Below are positions 19,977 to 28,328 of a stretch of 56,004 nucleotides of DNA, in pieces. Position 1 is the first letter of the stretch. Each line of letters begins with the position of its first letter. A program made the position numbers and the translations under genes. Source of the stretch: Candidatus Accumulibacter meliphilus (lineage in GTDB: Bacteria; Pseudomonadota; Gammaproteobacteria; Burkholderiales; Rhodocyclaceae); contig QPGA01000008.1 of assembly GCA_003332265.1 (NCBI GenBank), positions 1 to 56,004 on the forward strand, given 5' to 3'. Below the pieces are notes generated by a model. It did not search any database and was not told the DNA's origin. It saw only the letters and a list, made by a program, of their open reading frames with translations.

Positions 19977-21374
19977 GTGATCGCCGCGCTGCTTGGCCGC
20001 TGGCGCCGCCGAAGCAAGCGTACGCCCGCGCTGGAAGCCTTGCCCTGCATTCCGGTCGTGGCGCAGCGCGTGCTCACTCTGTCTGGCCCGGAAGAGTTTC
20101 GCGAGAAGCTACTGGCCCTGATCGCTGCGGCTCGCGAGCGAATTCTGATCAGCACGCTGTATCTCCAGGACGATGATGCGGGCCGGGAGGTGCTTGCGGC
20201 CCTATATGCCGCCAAGGCCACATGGCCGGCGCTGCAGATCGCGATCTTCGTCGATTGGCACCGCGCCCAGCGCGGCCTGATCGGCAAGGCACGGAGTGCC
20301 GGCAACGCCGCTCTGTATGCGGAAATAGCAGGTCGCCTCGGGCCAGGCGTGCCGATCTACGGCGTACCTGTGCAAAAGCGCGAGCTGATGGGGGTGATGC
20401 ACCTGAAGGGTTTCGTCATCGACGACACTGTTCTTTACAGCGGTGCCAGTATCAATGACATCTACCTGCATCGCCACCAGCGTTATCGGCTCGATCGCTA
20501 TCATCTGATCGACAGTCGCCAAGTCGCCGACAGTCTCGCCGGACTGATGATTGAAGTCCTGCGGCCGGATCCGGCGGTGTGCGTGCTGGACGTCGCGCTC
20601 AGGCCAAAGACCTCGTCGCTGCACCGCGCGATTGGCAATTTGCGGCGAACTCTTGCGCACAGCAGCTACCTCATCGCTGCCGCTCCTGTTTCGGCGCCTG
20701 TTTTCGCGCCGATCGGCGGCGGGCAGGTCGGCATCACGCCCTTGCTTGGCCTGGGCACGCGGGGCAACGCGCTGAATGCGGTGGTGCTGCAGTTGATCGA
20801 ACGTGCCGAGCGCCGTCTGGTCATCTTTACGCCCTATTTCAACCTCCCGCGCTCGGTCCGTCGGGCGATCGACGAAAAGATCAGGCAGCGCTGCCAGGTG
20901 AGCATCGTCGTCGGCGACAAGACGGCCAACGACTACTACATCCCCGTTGACGAGCCCTTCTCGACGATCGGTGCGCTGCCCTACCTCTATGAGGCCAATC
21001 TGCGTCGCTTCTGCAAGACGCATCAGGAGGCCGTCGAGCAGGGTCGTCTCGACCTCTACCTCTGGCGGCACGAGAAGCACAGCTTTCACGTGAAGGGTCT
21101 GCTTGTCGACGACGATTACGCCCTGCTCACCGGCAGCAACATCAATCCGCGCGCGTGGCGTCTTGACCTCGAGAACGGGCTGCTGATTCACGACCCGCAG
21201 CGCTGCCTGCGCGAGCAGCATGAAGCGGAGCTCGAGCGCATCCTGGCGCACGCGCAGCGCCTGGATCACCACCGTGCGCTCGACAGCGTGGATAGCTACC
21301 CGCCGCCGGTCCAGCGCCTGCTCAAGCGCCTGGCTCGTACGCGTACCGATCACCTGGTGAATCAACTCCTCTGA
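19977..21374 (+). CDS. pssA: CDP-diacylglycerol-serine O-phosphatidyltransferase, subclass I (phospholipase D type)
   Basis: This enzyme makes phosphatidylserine, the precursor of phosphatidylethanolamine. The 465-residue product resembles E. coli PssA along its length: VDWHRAQRGLIGKA, VYGVP-type text, the first HKD motif in HLKGFVIDDTVLYSGASIND, CTPYFNLP-like FTPYFNLPRSVRRAI, VGDKTANDYYIP, and the second HKD in HVKGLLVDDDYALLTGSNINPRAWRLDLEN. Both HKD motifs are intact. It starts with GTG at 19977. Betaproteobacteria often use the unrelated CDP-alcohol-phosphatidyltransferase type, so this form is notable. Confidence 0.92.
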   Translation: MIAALLGRWRRRSKRTPALEALPCIPVVAQRVLTLSGPEEFREKLLALIAAARERILISTLYLQDDDAGREVLAALYAAKATWPALQIAIFVDWHRAQRGLIGKARSAGNAALYAEIAGRLGPGVPIYGVPVQKRELMGVMHLKGFVIDDTVLYSGASINDIYLHRHQRYRLDRYHLIDSRQVADSLAGLMIEVLRPDPAVCVLDVALRPKTSSLHRAIGNLRRTLAHSSYLIAAAPVSAPVFAPIGGGQVGITPLLGLGTRGNALNAVVLQLIERAERRLVIFTPYFNLPRSVRRAIDEKIRQRCQVSIVVGDKTANDYYIPVDEPFSTIGALPYLYEANLRRFCKTHQEAVEQGRLDLYLWRHEKHSFHVKGLLVDDDYALLTGSNINPRAWRLDLENGLLIHDPQRCLREQHEAELERILAHAQRLDHHRALDSVDSYPPPVQRLLKRLARTRTDHLVNQLL

Positions 21375-21398
21375 TCGATTCGTCGCCGTGCCGTGGCG

Positions 21399-21429
21399 AA
21401 AAAAAAACAGGGCCGCAGCCCTGCTTTTC
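21399..21429 (-). terminator. Bidirectional rho-independent terminator
   Basis: A CAGGGC-CGCA-GCCCTG hairpin (21408-21423) lies between the convergent pssA and cytochrome c genes. On the minus strand it is followed by nine T residues, a strong terminator for the cytochrome gene; on the plus strand it is followed by CTTTT, a weaker terminator for pssA. Confidence 0.88.
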
Positions 21430-21447
21430 GTACAACCTCTGGATCGC

Positions 21448-22287
21448 TTACTGCTTGGCGGACTTCACGTCGGCATCGACACCGAAGCCCATGGTGTAGC
21501 CCATCGAGACGTGATGGAAACGACCGGTGGCATGGTCGGCGTGGACTGCGACGCCGAAGGGTACGGCCTTGCCTTCGGCCAGAGCACCCGACAGCTTGCG
21601 GGTGAAAGTCACCGTGTAGGTGTCGCCGGACTTGCCGCCTTCGACCTGCACGTTGGCGGTGCCGCCTTCCATCTTGCGGCTATCGCTCACCGAGCCATCG
21701 ACAGCTTTGGCGCCCGGGGCGCTCTTCCACTGCATCAACTCGTAGGCGCCGGTCCGGGTGTACTTGGTTTTCTTGTCGTCACCTTCGGGCATCGTGCGTG
21801 CGTCACCGTGACAGGTTGCCCAGCAACCGACCTGGTCGCCCTTGGGAACCTCGGCGTTGGCGAACATGACCGCCACCTTGACTTCATTTTCCTTGTCGAC
21901 GGGGTCGAAAGCACCCGCCGGTGCCTTGAAGCTTACCCGTACATAGGCGTTTTCCTTGTCATACGCCGACTGGATGGTGACCGGGAAACTCATCGTCTTC
22001 GGCGCGCCCTTGGGTTCGAGTTCCTTGCTCGCCAGGCGCTTCATGTCGAAGTTGAGGCCGCCTTTTTCTTCATGGCAACCGACACAGCTTTCGCCTTTGT
22101 TGATGCCTGTGCGCCCGCTGTGGTCGGACTTTTTCATCACCCATTCGACCGGCGTTACGCCAGCGTGGAAAACCTGAACAGTGCGCTTTGGAACCTTGTT
22201 CCAGTCAGGGGCAGCAGCGTGCGCGAGCTGCGAACCGAAAGCCAGCAAGGCACCGAACAGGGCCAAGGAAACGGTGGTTTTTTTCAT
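21448..22287 (-). CDS. Periplasmic cytochrome c with ethylbenzene-dehydrogenase-type haem domain
   Basis: The 279-residue product has a cleavable signal peptide (AHA-A at about residue 24). A canonical haem site C68-V-G-C71-H72 follows, then a beta-rich domain of the EB_dh/cytochrome c-552 DMSO-reductase-like type holding C155-W-A-T-C159-H160. That second site is a CXXXCH motif, one residue longer than normal. The start at 22287 has a GGAGTG ribosome site; an in-frame ATG four codons upstream is less likely. It follows the NapC-type gene and probably accepts electrons from it. The terminal acceptor is unknown. Confidence 0.82.
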   Translation of the reverse strand: MKKTTVSLALFGALLAFGSQLAHAAAPDWNKVPKRTVQVFHAGVTPVEWVMKKSDHSGRTGINKGESCVGCHEEKGGLNFDMKRLASKELEPKGAPKTMSFPVTIQSAYDKENAYVRVSFKAPAGAFDPVDKENEVKVAVMFANAEVPKGDQVGCWATCHGDARTMPEGDDKKTKYTRTGAYELMQWKSAPGAKAVDGSVSDSRKMEGGTANVQVEGGKSGDTYTVTFTRKLSGALAEGKAVPFGVAVHADHATGRFHHVSMGYTMGFGVDADVKSAKQ

Positions 22288-22398
22288 TTCACACTCCATT
22301 CAGGATTGATACGGTTATCACTGCGCAAGGCAGGCAGAGGATTCCCGCCTGCCCGGTTGGCAGATAAGGTCGACTGTAGCTTGCTTCGGTTGCCGCGA

Positions 22399-23004
22399 CT
22401 AGAAGGTGGCGTCCCCTTCCTCTTCTTCGTCTTCCGGCATGTTCTTCGGCTTGCTGTGCGCGATGCCCTTGTGGCAGTCGATGCAGGTCTGCTTGTCGTC
22501 CTGGCCGATTTTGTGCATCTTGGACGCGCGTGCCTTCTGCTTTTCGATGTCCATCGCCGTGAACGAGTGGCAGTTACGGCACTCGCGCGAGTCGCTGGCT
22601 TTCATGCGCGCCCACTCGTTGGTCGCCAGTTGGAGACGTTTGGCTTCGAACTTCTCCGGAGTATCGATCGTTCCCATGACCTTACCATAGAGTTCGCGGC
22701 TGGCCTGGATCTTGCGTATCATCTTGTGCGTCCAGTCCTTGGGAACGTGGCAGTCGGAGCAGTAAGCGCGCACACCGGTACGGTTGCTGTAGTGGATGGT
22801 CTTCTTGTATTCCTGATAGACGTTGTCTTTCATCTCGTGACAGCCGATGCAGAACTCGAGCGTGTTGGTGGCTTCCATGGCGGTGTTGAAACCACCCCAG
22901 AAGAAAACGCCGGAAACGAAGCCGACCGTCAACAGCGTCAGTAGCGAGTACTTGATGCTTGGCCGTTTGAGTTTTGCCCAGAATCCTGAGCTGTTATCTG
23001 ACAC
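22399..23004 (-). CDS. Tetraheme NapC/NirT-family quinol-oxidising cytochrome c
   Basis: Members of this family are anchored in the cytoplasmic membrane and pass electrons from quinol to periplasmic reductases. The 201-residue product has one N-terminal membrane helix (YSLLTLLTVGFVSGVFFWGG) and four CXXCH sites (CIGCH, CSDCH, CRNCH, CIDCH), and ends in an acidic tail (EDEEEEGD). It is first in a two-gene unit with the EB_dh-type cytochrome 111 bp downstream. A FNR-like box lies about 95 bp upstream. The partner reductase is not in the window, so napC, nirT or another name cannot be assigned. Confidence 0.93.
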   Translation of the reverse strand: MSDNSSGFWAKLKRPSIKYSLLTLLTVGFVSGVFFWGGFNTAMEATNTLEFCIGCHEMKDNVYQEYKKTIHYSNRTGVRAYCSDCHVPKDWTHKMIRKIQASRELYGKVMGTIDTPEKFEAKRLQLATNEWARMKASDSRECRNCHSFTAMDIEKQKARASKMHKIGQDDKQTCIDCHKGIAHSKPKNMPEDEEEEGDATF

Positions 23005-23067
23005 GATACTTCCCTCCCCTTAGACTTTGCTGCGAAACGCCTGCTGGCCAGCGCCGAGGCAGCGCAG

Positions 23068-23110
23068 AGTCTAGCGGAGGAGGGCGCGCCGGCGGTTTGA
23101 TCTAGGTTAA
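23068..23110 (-). promoter_or_regulatory. Candidate FNR/ANR-type site and -10 upstream of the NapC gene
   Basis: TTGAT-CTAG-GTTAA at 23097-23110 matches 8 of 10 positions of the FNR consensus TTGAT-N4-ATCAA. On the minus strand a -10-like TAGACT (23073-23068) lies 33 bp from the box centre, close to the 32 bp expected for a class II activator site. Position and spacing fit oxygen-responsive activation of the two cytochrome genes; binding is inferred. Confidence 0.45.
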
Positions 23111-23169
23111 CAAACCGGGAATTGTCGCCGCCCGGAGGCTTGTTGGCATCGGCAGTGACGGTTTCAGCC

Positions 23170-24387
23170 TCAGGGTTGAACCTGATCGATCAGCAGGCGC
23201 AGGCCCTGGCTGCCGGGTTTGACGCCGTTGAGGGTGCCGAACAGGTCGCCGCTCGAGCTCTGCGCCTTGCCCGCCTTGGCCACCCGTGCCTCGATGCTGA
23301 CGGTCTTGAAATCGGAGAGTTTCTTGCCGCCGGCAAGGGCCATCGAGTCGTCGAAGCGGAAGCGCAGCGGCAGGTCGCCCACGCGGGCTCGTGTCGCGGC
23401 GAGCGGCATGCGCGGACCTTCTTCGGCGCGTGCGAAGACAAACAGCACGTCGTCCGGGCGGGCCTGGCCGGCGACCTCGCCGCTCAGCGTCACTTCGCCG
23501 CTGACTGCACCGCTGCCGCTGGCCACGCTGGCCTGGCCGGCCGGTTCAGCCGAGGCAGGCTGCGTGGCGAGCTGGCGTGCCCGTTCGACGGCTGCTGCGA
23601 GTGCCTTGGACTCTTCCGAGCCGGGTTCGATTTGTGCCAACAAGCGTGCCCAGTAGTCGGCGGCAAGGGCGAACTGCTGTCGGTCGCTGGCGGCGGCGCC
23701 GGCCAGCAGCAAGGCCTGCGGTTCGTTGGGGTCGATCTTCAGCGCGCGTTCGACCAGCTCGGTCGGTTTGCCCTGCAGGTTGCCACCCTGGCTGCGGCTG
23801 AGGACCTCGGCATAATCGGCGAGCAGTTCCGGATTCTGGTCGACCAGTGCACTAGCCCGGCCATAGGCTTCGGCCGCCTGGGGAAAACGCTCCAGGACCT
23901 TGTAGGACCGCGCCAGCATCAGCCAGCCTTTGCTGTCGTCGGGGTTCTCCTTGAGCTTTTCGACCAGCCCCGCAACCATGCCCTCGATCTGTTGCGGCGT
24001 GATCCGCGCCTGTCGCTGCAGCGGGTCGAGCGCTTGTTGATTGCCCAGTAAAGCATAGCCGCCTGCCGCGGCCAGCGGCAGGACGACGAGCAAGGCCAGG
24101 GCCGTCTTGCGGCCCGGGCGGGCCTCGCTCGGCGCGCTTGCCCTTGGCTGAACTTCGTCGAGCAGGCGACGCTGCAACTCGTTCTGTGCCTGCTCGAAAT
24201 CGGCTAAATCAAGCGCGCCGTTGGCGCGCTCGCGCTCGAGTTCGGCGAGCTGGTCGCGGAAAATGGCCAGATTCGCTTCGCGGTGGTCAGCTCCTGCCGA
24301 CGGCTTCGGCGCGCGCAGCAGCGGCGGCAACAGAAGGGCAATAACGGCGACGACAAGCAGCACCGCGAAAAGAATGAAACTGGTCAT
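23170..24387 (-). CDS. ccmI: Cytochrome c maturation protein CcmI
   Basis: CcmI (CycH) binds apocytochrome c and presents it to the haem ligation complex. The 405-residue product has two N-terminal membrane helices (FILFAVLLVVAVIALLLPPLL and TALALLVVLPLAAAGGYALLG), a cytoplasmic loop with a heptad pattern between them, TPR-type repeats at about residues 130-270, and a C-terminal domain of about 100 residues. It is the last gene of the ccm operon, and its ATG overlaps the ccmH stop. The Ala/Gly-rich segment around residue 280 is a linker. Confidence 0.92.
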   Translation of the reverse strand: MTSFILFAVLLVVAVIALLLPPLLRAPKPSAGADHREANLAIFRDQLAELERERANGALDLADFEQAQNELQRRLLDEVQPRASAPSEARPGRKTALALLVVLPLAAAGGYALLGNQQALDPLQRQARITPQQIEGMVAGLVEKLKENPDDSKGWLMLARSYKVLERFPQAAEAYGRASALVDQNPELLADYAEVLSRSQGGNLQGKPTELVERALKIDPNEPQALLLAGAAASDRQQFALAADYWARLLAQIEPGSEESKALAAAVERARQLATQPASAEPAGQASVASGSGAVSGEVTLSGEVAGQARPDDVLFVFARAEEGPRMPLAATRARVGDLPLRFRFDDSMALAGGKKLSDFKTVSIEARVAKAGKAQSSSGDLFGTLNGVKPGSQGLRLLIDQVQP

Positions 24388-24869
24388 GAACGTCCTTGAC
24401 GGGAGTCGTTGTCGTGTAGCAGCGCCTCGGCCTGGAGGTGCTCTGCGGCGCTTAGTGGCGAGTCCGTGATGGCCCGGTCACGGCGGCGCAGGTAACGCAG
24501 CAGCGCCGCGAAGCCAAGGACGAAGAGCACGCCCGGCCCAAACCACAGCAATAGCGTCGTTCCTTTGAGTGGCGGCCGGTAGCGGACGAAGTCACCGTAG
24601 CGGCTGACCATGAACTCCATGATTTCGTCGTCGCTCTTGCCGGCATCGATCAGCGTGCGGATCTCGCGGCGCAGGTCGTTGGCCAGTTCGGCGTGTGAGC
24701 CGGCCAGCGATTCGTTCTGGCAGACCAGGCAGCGCAGCTCCGTGGAAATCGCGATCAGCCGCTTCTCGGTCGCCGGATTCTCGGCGAGCGGCTGCGCTTC
24801 GCCAGCGCATGCCGCGTTAAAGCTGCCGCCGAGCAGCACCAACAGCAGCGCAATCACCAGTTGCCTCAT
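24384..24869 (-). CDS. ccmH: Cytochrome c maturation protein CcmH (thiol reductase)
   Basis: CcmH keeps the apocytochrome haem-binding cysteines reduced before ligation. The 161-residue product has a signal peptide (MRQLVIALLLVLLGGSFNAACA), the invariant LRCLVCQNESLAGS redox motif, and a C-terminal membrane helix (LLLWFGPGVLFVLGFAALLRYL). It overlaps ccmG and ccmI by 4 bp each. Its length fits the CcmH/CcmL type with CcmI encoded separately. Confidence 0.95.
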   Translation of the reverse strand: MRQLVIALLLVLLGGSFNAACAGEAQPLAENPATEKRLIAISTELRCLVCQNESLAGSHAELANDLRREIRTLIDAGKSDDEIMEFMVSRYGDFVRYRPPLKGTTLLLWFGPGVLFVLGFAALLRYLRRRDRAITDSPLSAAEHLQAEALLHDNDSRQGRS

Positions 24870-25450
24870 TTCGAGAGCTCCGCGATCAGCGGCAGAATCG
24901 TGCTCGACAGTGCGTCGGGCGTGATCGGTCCGGTGTGCTTCATGCGGATGATGCCGGCCTTGTCGATGACGTAGGTTTCGGGCACGCCGTAGACGCCGTA
25001 GTCGATGCCGACGCGGCCGTCGATGTCGAGCACCGACAGGGTGTAGGGATCACCATGGGCGGAGAGCCAGGCCCCGGCACGTTCGATGACCATGCCTTTC
25101 TCACTGTCAGGCGCCACTTTGTCGATGTCGATCGCCGCATCGCCGCGGACTTCCTTGTAGTTCAGTCCGACCAGCGGCGCACTATGACGTTTCGCCAGCT
25201 CGACCAGCAGCGGATGCTCCTGTCGGCACGACACACACCACGATGCCCAGACGTTCAGCAGCCAGACCTTGCCGAGCATGTCCCGGGGCGAGAACTGCTC
25301 TTCCGGCGCGTGCAGCCGCGGCAGTGAGAAGGCCGGTGCCGGCTTGCCGACCAGCGGCGAAGGCACGTCGCGGGGGTTGAGGGTCAGCCCGACGCCGAGC
25401 AGGACGACGAGAACGATGAAGCCGACCAGCGGCCAGAGAAAGCGGTTCAT
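24866..25450 (-). CDS. ccmG: Thiol:disulfide interchange protein CcmG/DsbE
   Basis: CcmG is a membrane-anchored periplasmic thioredoxin that reduces CcmH or apocytochrome c. The 194-residue product has an N-terminal anchor (FLWPLVGFIVLVVLLGVGLTL) and a thioredoxin fold with active site WCVSC, followed by the family-specific GLNYKEVRGDA segment and a cis-proline at GVPETYVID. It sits between ccmF and ccmH. Confidence 0.95.
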   Translation of the reverse strand: MNRFLWPLVGFIVLVVLLGVGLTLNPRDVPSPLVGKPAPAFSLPRLHAPEEQFSPRDMLGKVWLLNVWASWCVSCRQEHPLLVELAKRHSAPLVGLNYKEVRGDAAIDIDKVAPDSEKGMVIERAGAWLSAHGDPYTLSVLDIDGRVGIDYGVYGVPETYVIDKAGIIRMKHTGPITPDALSSTILPLIAELSK

Positions 25451-25459
25451 GGCGTTTCC

Positions 25460-27463
25460 TCAGGTGGTTTGCGCGAGCGTCGTAGCGACAGTCGCCGAGC
25501 TGGGGGCCGTAGCACGTGCCTTGATCCGATAACGGCGGTCGCTCATCGCCAATAGCCCACCGAGGGCCATCAGCACGCAGCCGCCCCAGATCCAGTCGAC
25601 GAAAGGCTTGTAGTAGACGCGCACGGCCCACGCTGCTTCGGGTTTGGCCTTGTCGATCGGTTCGCCGAGCGAGACGTAAACGTCGCGCAGAAAACCGCTG
25701 TCGATTGCCGCTTCGGTCATCGGCATCGATGAGGCGACGTAGAAGCGCTTTTCGGGGAAAATTTTCCGGATCACACGCTCGTCCTGGCGCAGATCGATGT
25801 CGCCGACCAGGGCCCGGTAGTTCGGCCCCTGCCTCTCGCGCACGCCGTTGAACATAAAGCTGTAACCACCGACGCTGACCGTATCGCCGATTTCCATCTT
25901 GACGTCTTTCTCTTCCTGGTAGGCGCTGACCATGCTCACCCCGACGATGAAGACGGAGATTCCGATGTGCGCCAGATGCATCCCGAAGAAGCTGCGCGGC
26001 TGCCTGCTTGCCGTACTCAGGAAGGATTGGCCGGCGCGTGTCGACTGGATGCGTTCGACGATGTTGAGCAGGGAGCTGAGAACGATCCAGGTGGCGAGCA
26101 GGAGGCTGAGCGCGACCAGCGGCTTCCACTCGCCGTGCAGGAAAGGCGCCGCGATACCGACCAGTGCCGCGGCGAGAAACGCCCAGCGCAGGGCGTGCGC
26201 GAGTTCGCCGACGCTGGCATGCTTCCAGCGCGCGAACGGCGCGACGCCCATCAGGAAGGCAGCCGGCAACATCAGCGGTACGAAGACGGCGTCGAAGTAG
26301 GGTGGGCCGACCGACAGCTTGCCGGCACCGAGGGCGTCGATGAGCAGCGGATAAAGTGTGCCGAGGAGTACCGAAGCGCAGGCCACGACCAGCAGCACGT
26401 TGTTGGTGAGCAGCAGCGATTCCCGCGAGAGCAGGCCGAAACGGCCGCCGAGACCGACCTTTGGCGCCCGCCAGGCAAACAGGGCCAGCGAGCCGCCGAT
26501 GACCACTACCAGGAAAGCGAGAATGAAGACGCCGCGGCCCGGGTCGGTAGCGAAGGCGTGTACCGAAGTCAGGACTCCGGAGCGGACCAGGAAAGTGCCG
26601 AGCAGCGACAGCGAAAACGCCGAGATCGCCAGGAGTACCGTCCAGTTCTTAAAACTGCCGCGCTTTTCAGTCACCGCCAGCGAGTGCAGCAGCGCCGTGC
26701 CGACCAGCCAGGGCATGAAGGAGGCGTTCTCGACCGGATCCCAGAACCACCAGCCGCCCCAGCCGAGTTCGTAGTAGGCCCACCACGAGCCGAGCGCAAT
26801 GCCCAGAGTCAGGAAAATCCATGCGGCGGTGGTCCATGGTCGCGACCAGCGTGCCCAGGCGGCGTCGAGCTGGCCCGAAAGCAGCGCGGCGATGGCGAAG
26901 GCGAAGGCCACCGAAAAACCGACGTAGCCCATGTACAGCATCGGCGGATGAATGATCAGGCCCGGGTCCTGCAATAGCGGATTGAGGTCGCGCCCTTCCT
27001 CTGCGCCCGGCAGCAGGCGGTCGAAGGGGTTCGAGGTGAGCAGGATGAAGAGCAGGAAGCCGGCGGCCACCAGCCCGAGAACGCCGAGCACGCGCGCGAC
27101 CATGTGCTCGGGAAGCTGCTGCGAGCGCAAGGCGACGGCCAGCGTCCAGAGCACCAGCATCATCACCCACAGCAGCAGCGAGCCTTCATGCCCGCCCCAG
27201 ACCGCGGCGACCCGGTACTGCATGGGTAGCAGGGTGTTCGAATGCTGGGCCACGTAGAGCACCGAGAAGTCGTTCTGCACGAAGGCCGTGGTCAGGCAGC
27301 CGAAAGCGACCGCCAGCAGCAGGGCCTGCGCGACCGCGGCCGGCCGCGCCAGGGCAATCCATTGTTGCCGGCCGGTGTGCGCGCCGATCAGAGGCAGTGT
27401 GCCTTGCGCCAGGGCCACGCAGAGCGCGAGGATCAGTGCGAAGTTGCCGAGTTCAGGGATCAT
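25460..27463 (-). CDS. ccmF: Haem lyase subunit CcmF
   Basis: CcmF takes haem from CcmE and, with CcmH and CcmI, attaches it to apocytochrome c. The 667-residue polytopic protein has the haem-handling WWD motif (GWGGWWFWDPVENASFMPWL) and a large periplasmic C-terminal part. The reading frame stays open for 206 codons upstream, but that part is the antisense-like shadow of ccmE; MIPELGNFALILALCVALAQ at 27463 is the normal CcmF N-terminus. It lies 29 bp after ccmE. Confidence 0.96.
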   Translation of the reverse strand: MIPELGNFALILALCVALAQGTLPLIGAHTGRQQWIALARPAAVAQALLLAVAFGCLTTAFVQNDFSVLYVAQHSNTLLPMQYRVAAVWGGHEGSLLLWVMMLVLWTLAVALRSQQLPEHMVARVLGVLGLVAAGFLLFILLTSNPFDRLLPGAEEGRDLNPLLQDPGLIIHPPMLYMGYVGFSVAFAFAIAALLSGQLDAAWARWSRPWTTAAWIFLTLGIALGSWWAYYELGWGGWWFWDPVENASFMPWLVGTALLHSLAVTEKRGSFKNWTVLLAISAFSLSLLGTFLVRSGVLTSVHAFATDPGRGVFILAFLVVVIGGSLALFAWRAPKVGLGGRFGLLSRESLLLTNNVLLVVACASVLLGTLYPLLIDALGAGKLSVGPPYFDAVFVPLMLPAAFLMGVAPFARWKHASVGELAHALRWAFLAAALVGIAAPFLHGEWKPLVALSLLLATWIVLSSLLNIVERIQSTRAGQSFLSTASRQPRSFFGMHLAHIGISVFIVGVSMVSAYQEEKDVKMEIGDTVSVGGYSFMFNGVRERQGPNYRALVGDIDLRQDERVIRKIFPEKRFYVASSMPMTEAAIDSGFLRDVYVSLGEPIDKAKPEAAWAVRVYYKPFVDWIWGGCVLMALGGLLAMSDRRYRIKARATAPSSATVATTLAQTT

Positions 27464-27492
27464 GAGCTGTCCGAAGGTTGCGTAGGTCTGCG

Positions 27493-27972
27493 TTATTGCG
27501 TGACGGTCTTGCTGGCCGCTGCTGCTGCCGCCTTGTTGGCCGCCGCCCGTTCGTGGGCGTCGCCGACGGCCTTGGCAGCTTCCGGCGGCATGTAGTTTTC
27601 GTCGTGCTTGGCGAGCACTTCGGAGGCGGTGAAGATACCCCCGTCGCCGAGCTTGCCCTGGGCGACGACGCCCTTGCCTTCGCGGAAGAGGTCGGGGAGG
27701 ATTCCCTGGTAGGCAACCGTCATTTCCTTGTCGGTATCGGTGACCACGAAACGCAGGGTGATGCCGTCCGTCTGCCGCTGCAAGGAGCCTTCCTTGACCA
27801 TGCCGCCGATGCGGAAACTCTTGCCGGCCGGTGCTTCGCCGGCGGCGACCTGGGTCGGTGAAAAGAAGAACACCAGATTGCTCTGGAAGGCATTCAGCAC
27901 CAGCAGGGCGACAATGCCGAGAATGGCCAGGCCGCCGACGATCAAGGCAATGCGCTTGTGACGAGGTTTCAA
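27493..27972 (-). CDS. ccmE: Haem chaperone CcmE
   Basis: CcmE binds haem covalently through a histidine in the periplasm and passes it to CcmF. The 159-residue product has an N-terminal membrane anchor ([19 protein letters not shown]), an OB-fold domain, the haem-binding [12 protein letters not shown] motif, and an Ala-rich low-complexity tail. Its ATG overlaps the ccmD stop by 4 bp. Confidence 0.96.
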   Translation of the reverse strand: MKPRHKRIALIVGGLAILGIVALLVLNAFQSNLVFFFSPTQVAAGEAPAGKSFRIGGMVKEGSLQRQTDGITLRFVVTDTDKEMTVAYQGILPDLFREGKGVVAQGKLGDGGIFTASEVLAKHDENYMPPEAAKAVGDAHERAAANKAAAAAASKTVTQ

Positions 27973-28190
27973 GCTTGACTCCTGTGGGTGTTGCTTGTCG
28001 AGCGATTGGCGACCGACTCGTGCTGCTCGGCGCGGAGTTGGCGTTTGAGGCGCGCGACCAGAGTCTTCCGACCGCGAACAAGCAGCATCGGTTCCGCGAT
28101 CATCAGCACGGCCATGACGCCCACCGAGCCCCAGACGTAGACGGCGTGGTTGCCCATGGCCAGAAATTCGGCAAAGCTGTTCCAGTGCAT
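27969..28190 (-). CDS. ccmD: Haem exporter accessory protein CcmD
   Basis: CcmD is a small membrane protein that helps release holo-CcmE from CcmABC. The 73-residue product has one hydrophobic helix ([22 protein letters not shown]) followed by a basic cytosolic region ([18 protein letters not shown]), the usual CcmD layout. It is separated from ccmC by a 108-bp gap, most of it filled by copy 3 of the dispersed repeat, which is unusual because ccmC and ccmD are normally contiguous. Confidence 0.88.
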   Translation of the reverse strand: MHWNSFAEFLAMGNHAVYVWGSVGVMAVLMIAEPMLLVRGRKTLVARLKRQLRAEQHESVANRSTSNTHRSQA

Positions 28191-28206
28191 TTGTTTACTC
28201 CGTACC

Positions 28207-28328
28207 GCGAAAGTCGCGTACGCGACTCACGACGCGCCCTTCTCCCCTCGCGGGAGAAGGGTCAGGGGAAGAGGGGGGAACGGTCACGACTTTCATGATC
28301 AGGGGTGTCTCGACGTGTCGTGGCCGTT
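28207..28328 (+). repeat. Dispersed three-hairpin repeat, copy 3 (overlaps ccmC 3' end)
   Basis: Stem I is AGTCGCG-TA-CGCGACT, stem II is CCCTTCTCCC / GGGAGAAGGG, and stem III is ACGGTCACGAC / GTCGTGGCCGT. Compared with copies 1, 2 and 4, stem III has T-to-C in the left arm and a matching A-to-G in the right arm, which keeps the pair. A second right-arm A-to-G gives a T-G wobble. The right end encodes the last nine residues and stop codon of ccmC on the minus strand. Confidence 0.9.

Noticed and set aside
27464-28081. Upstream 206-codon extension of ccmF
   Set aside because: It overlaps ccmD and ccmE in another frame, and known CcmF proteins begin at the MIPELGNF start at 27463.
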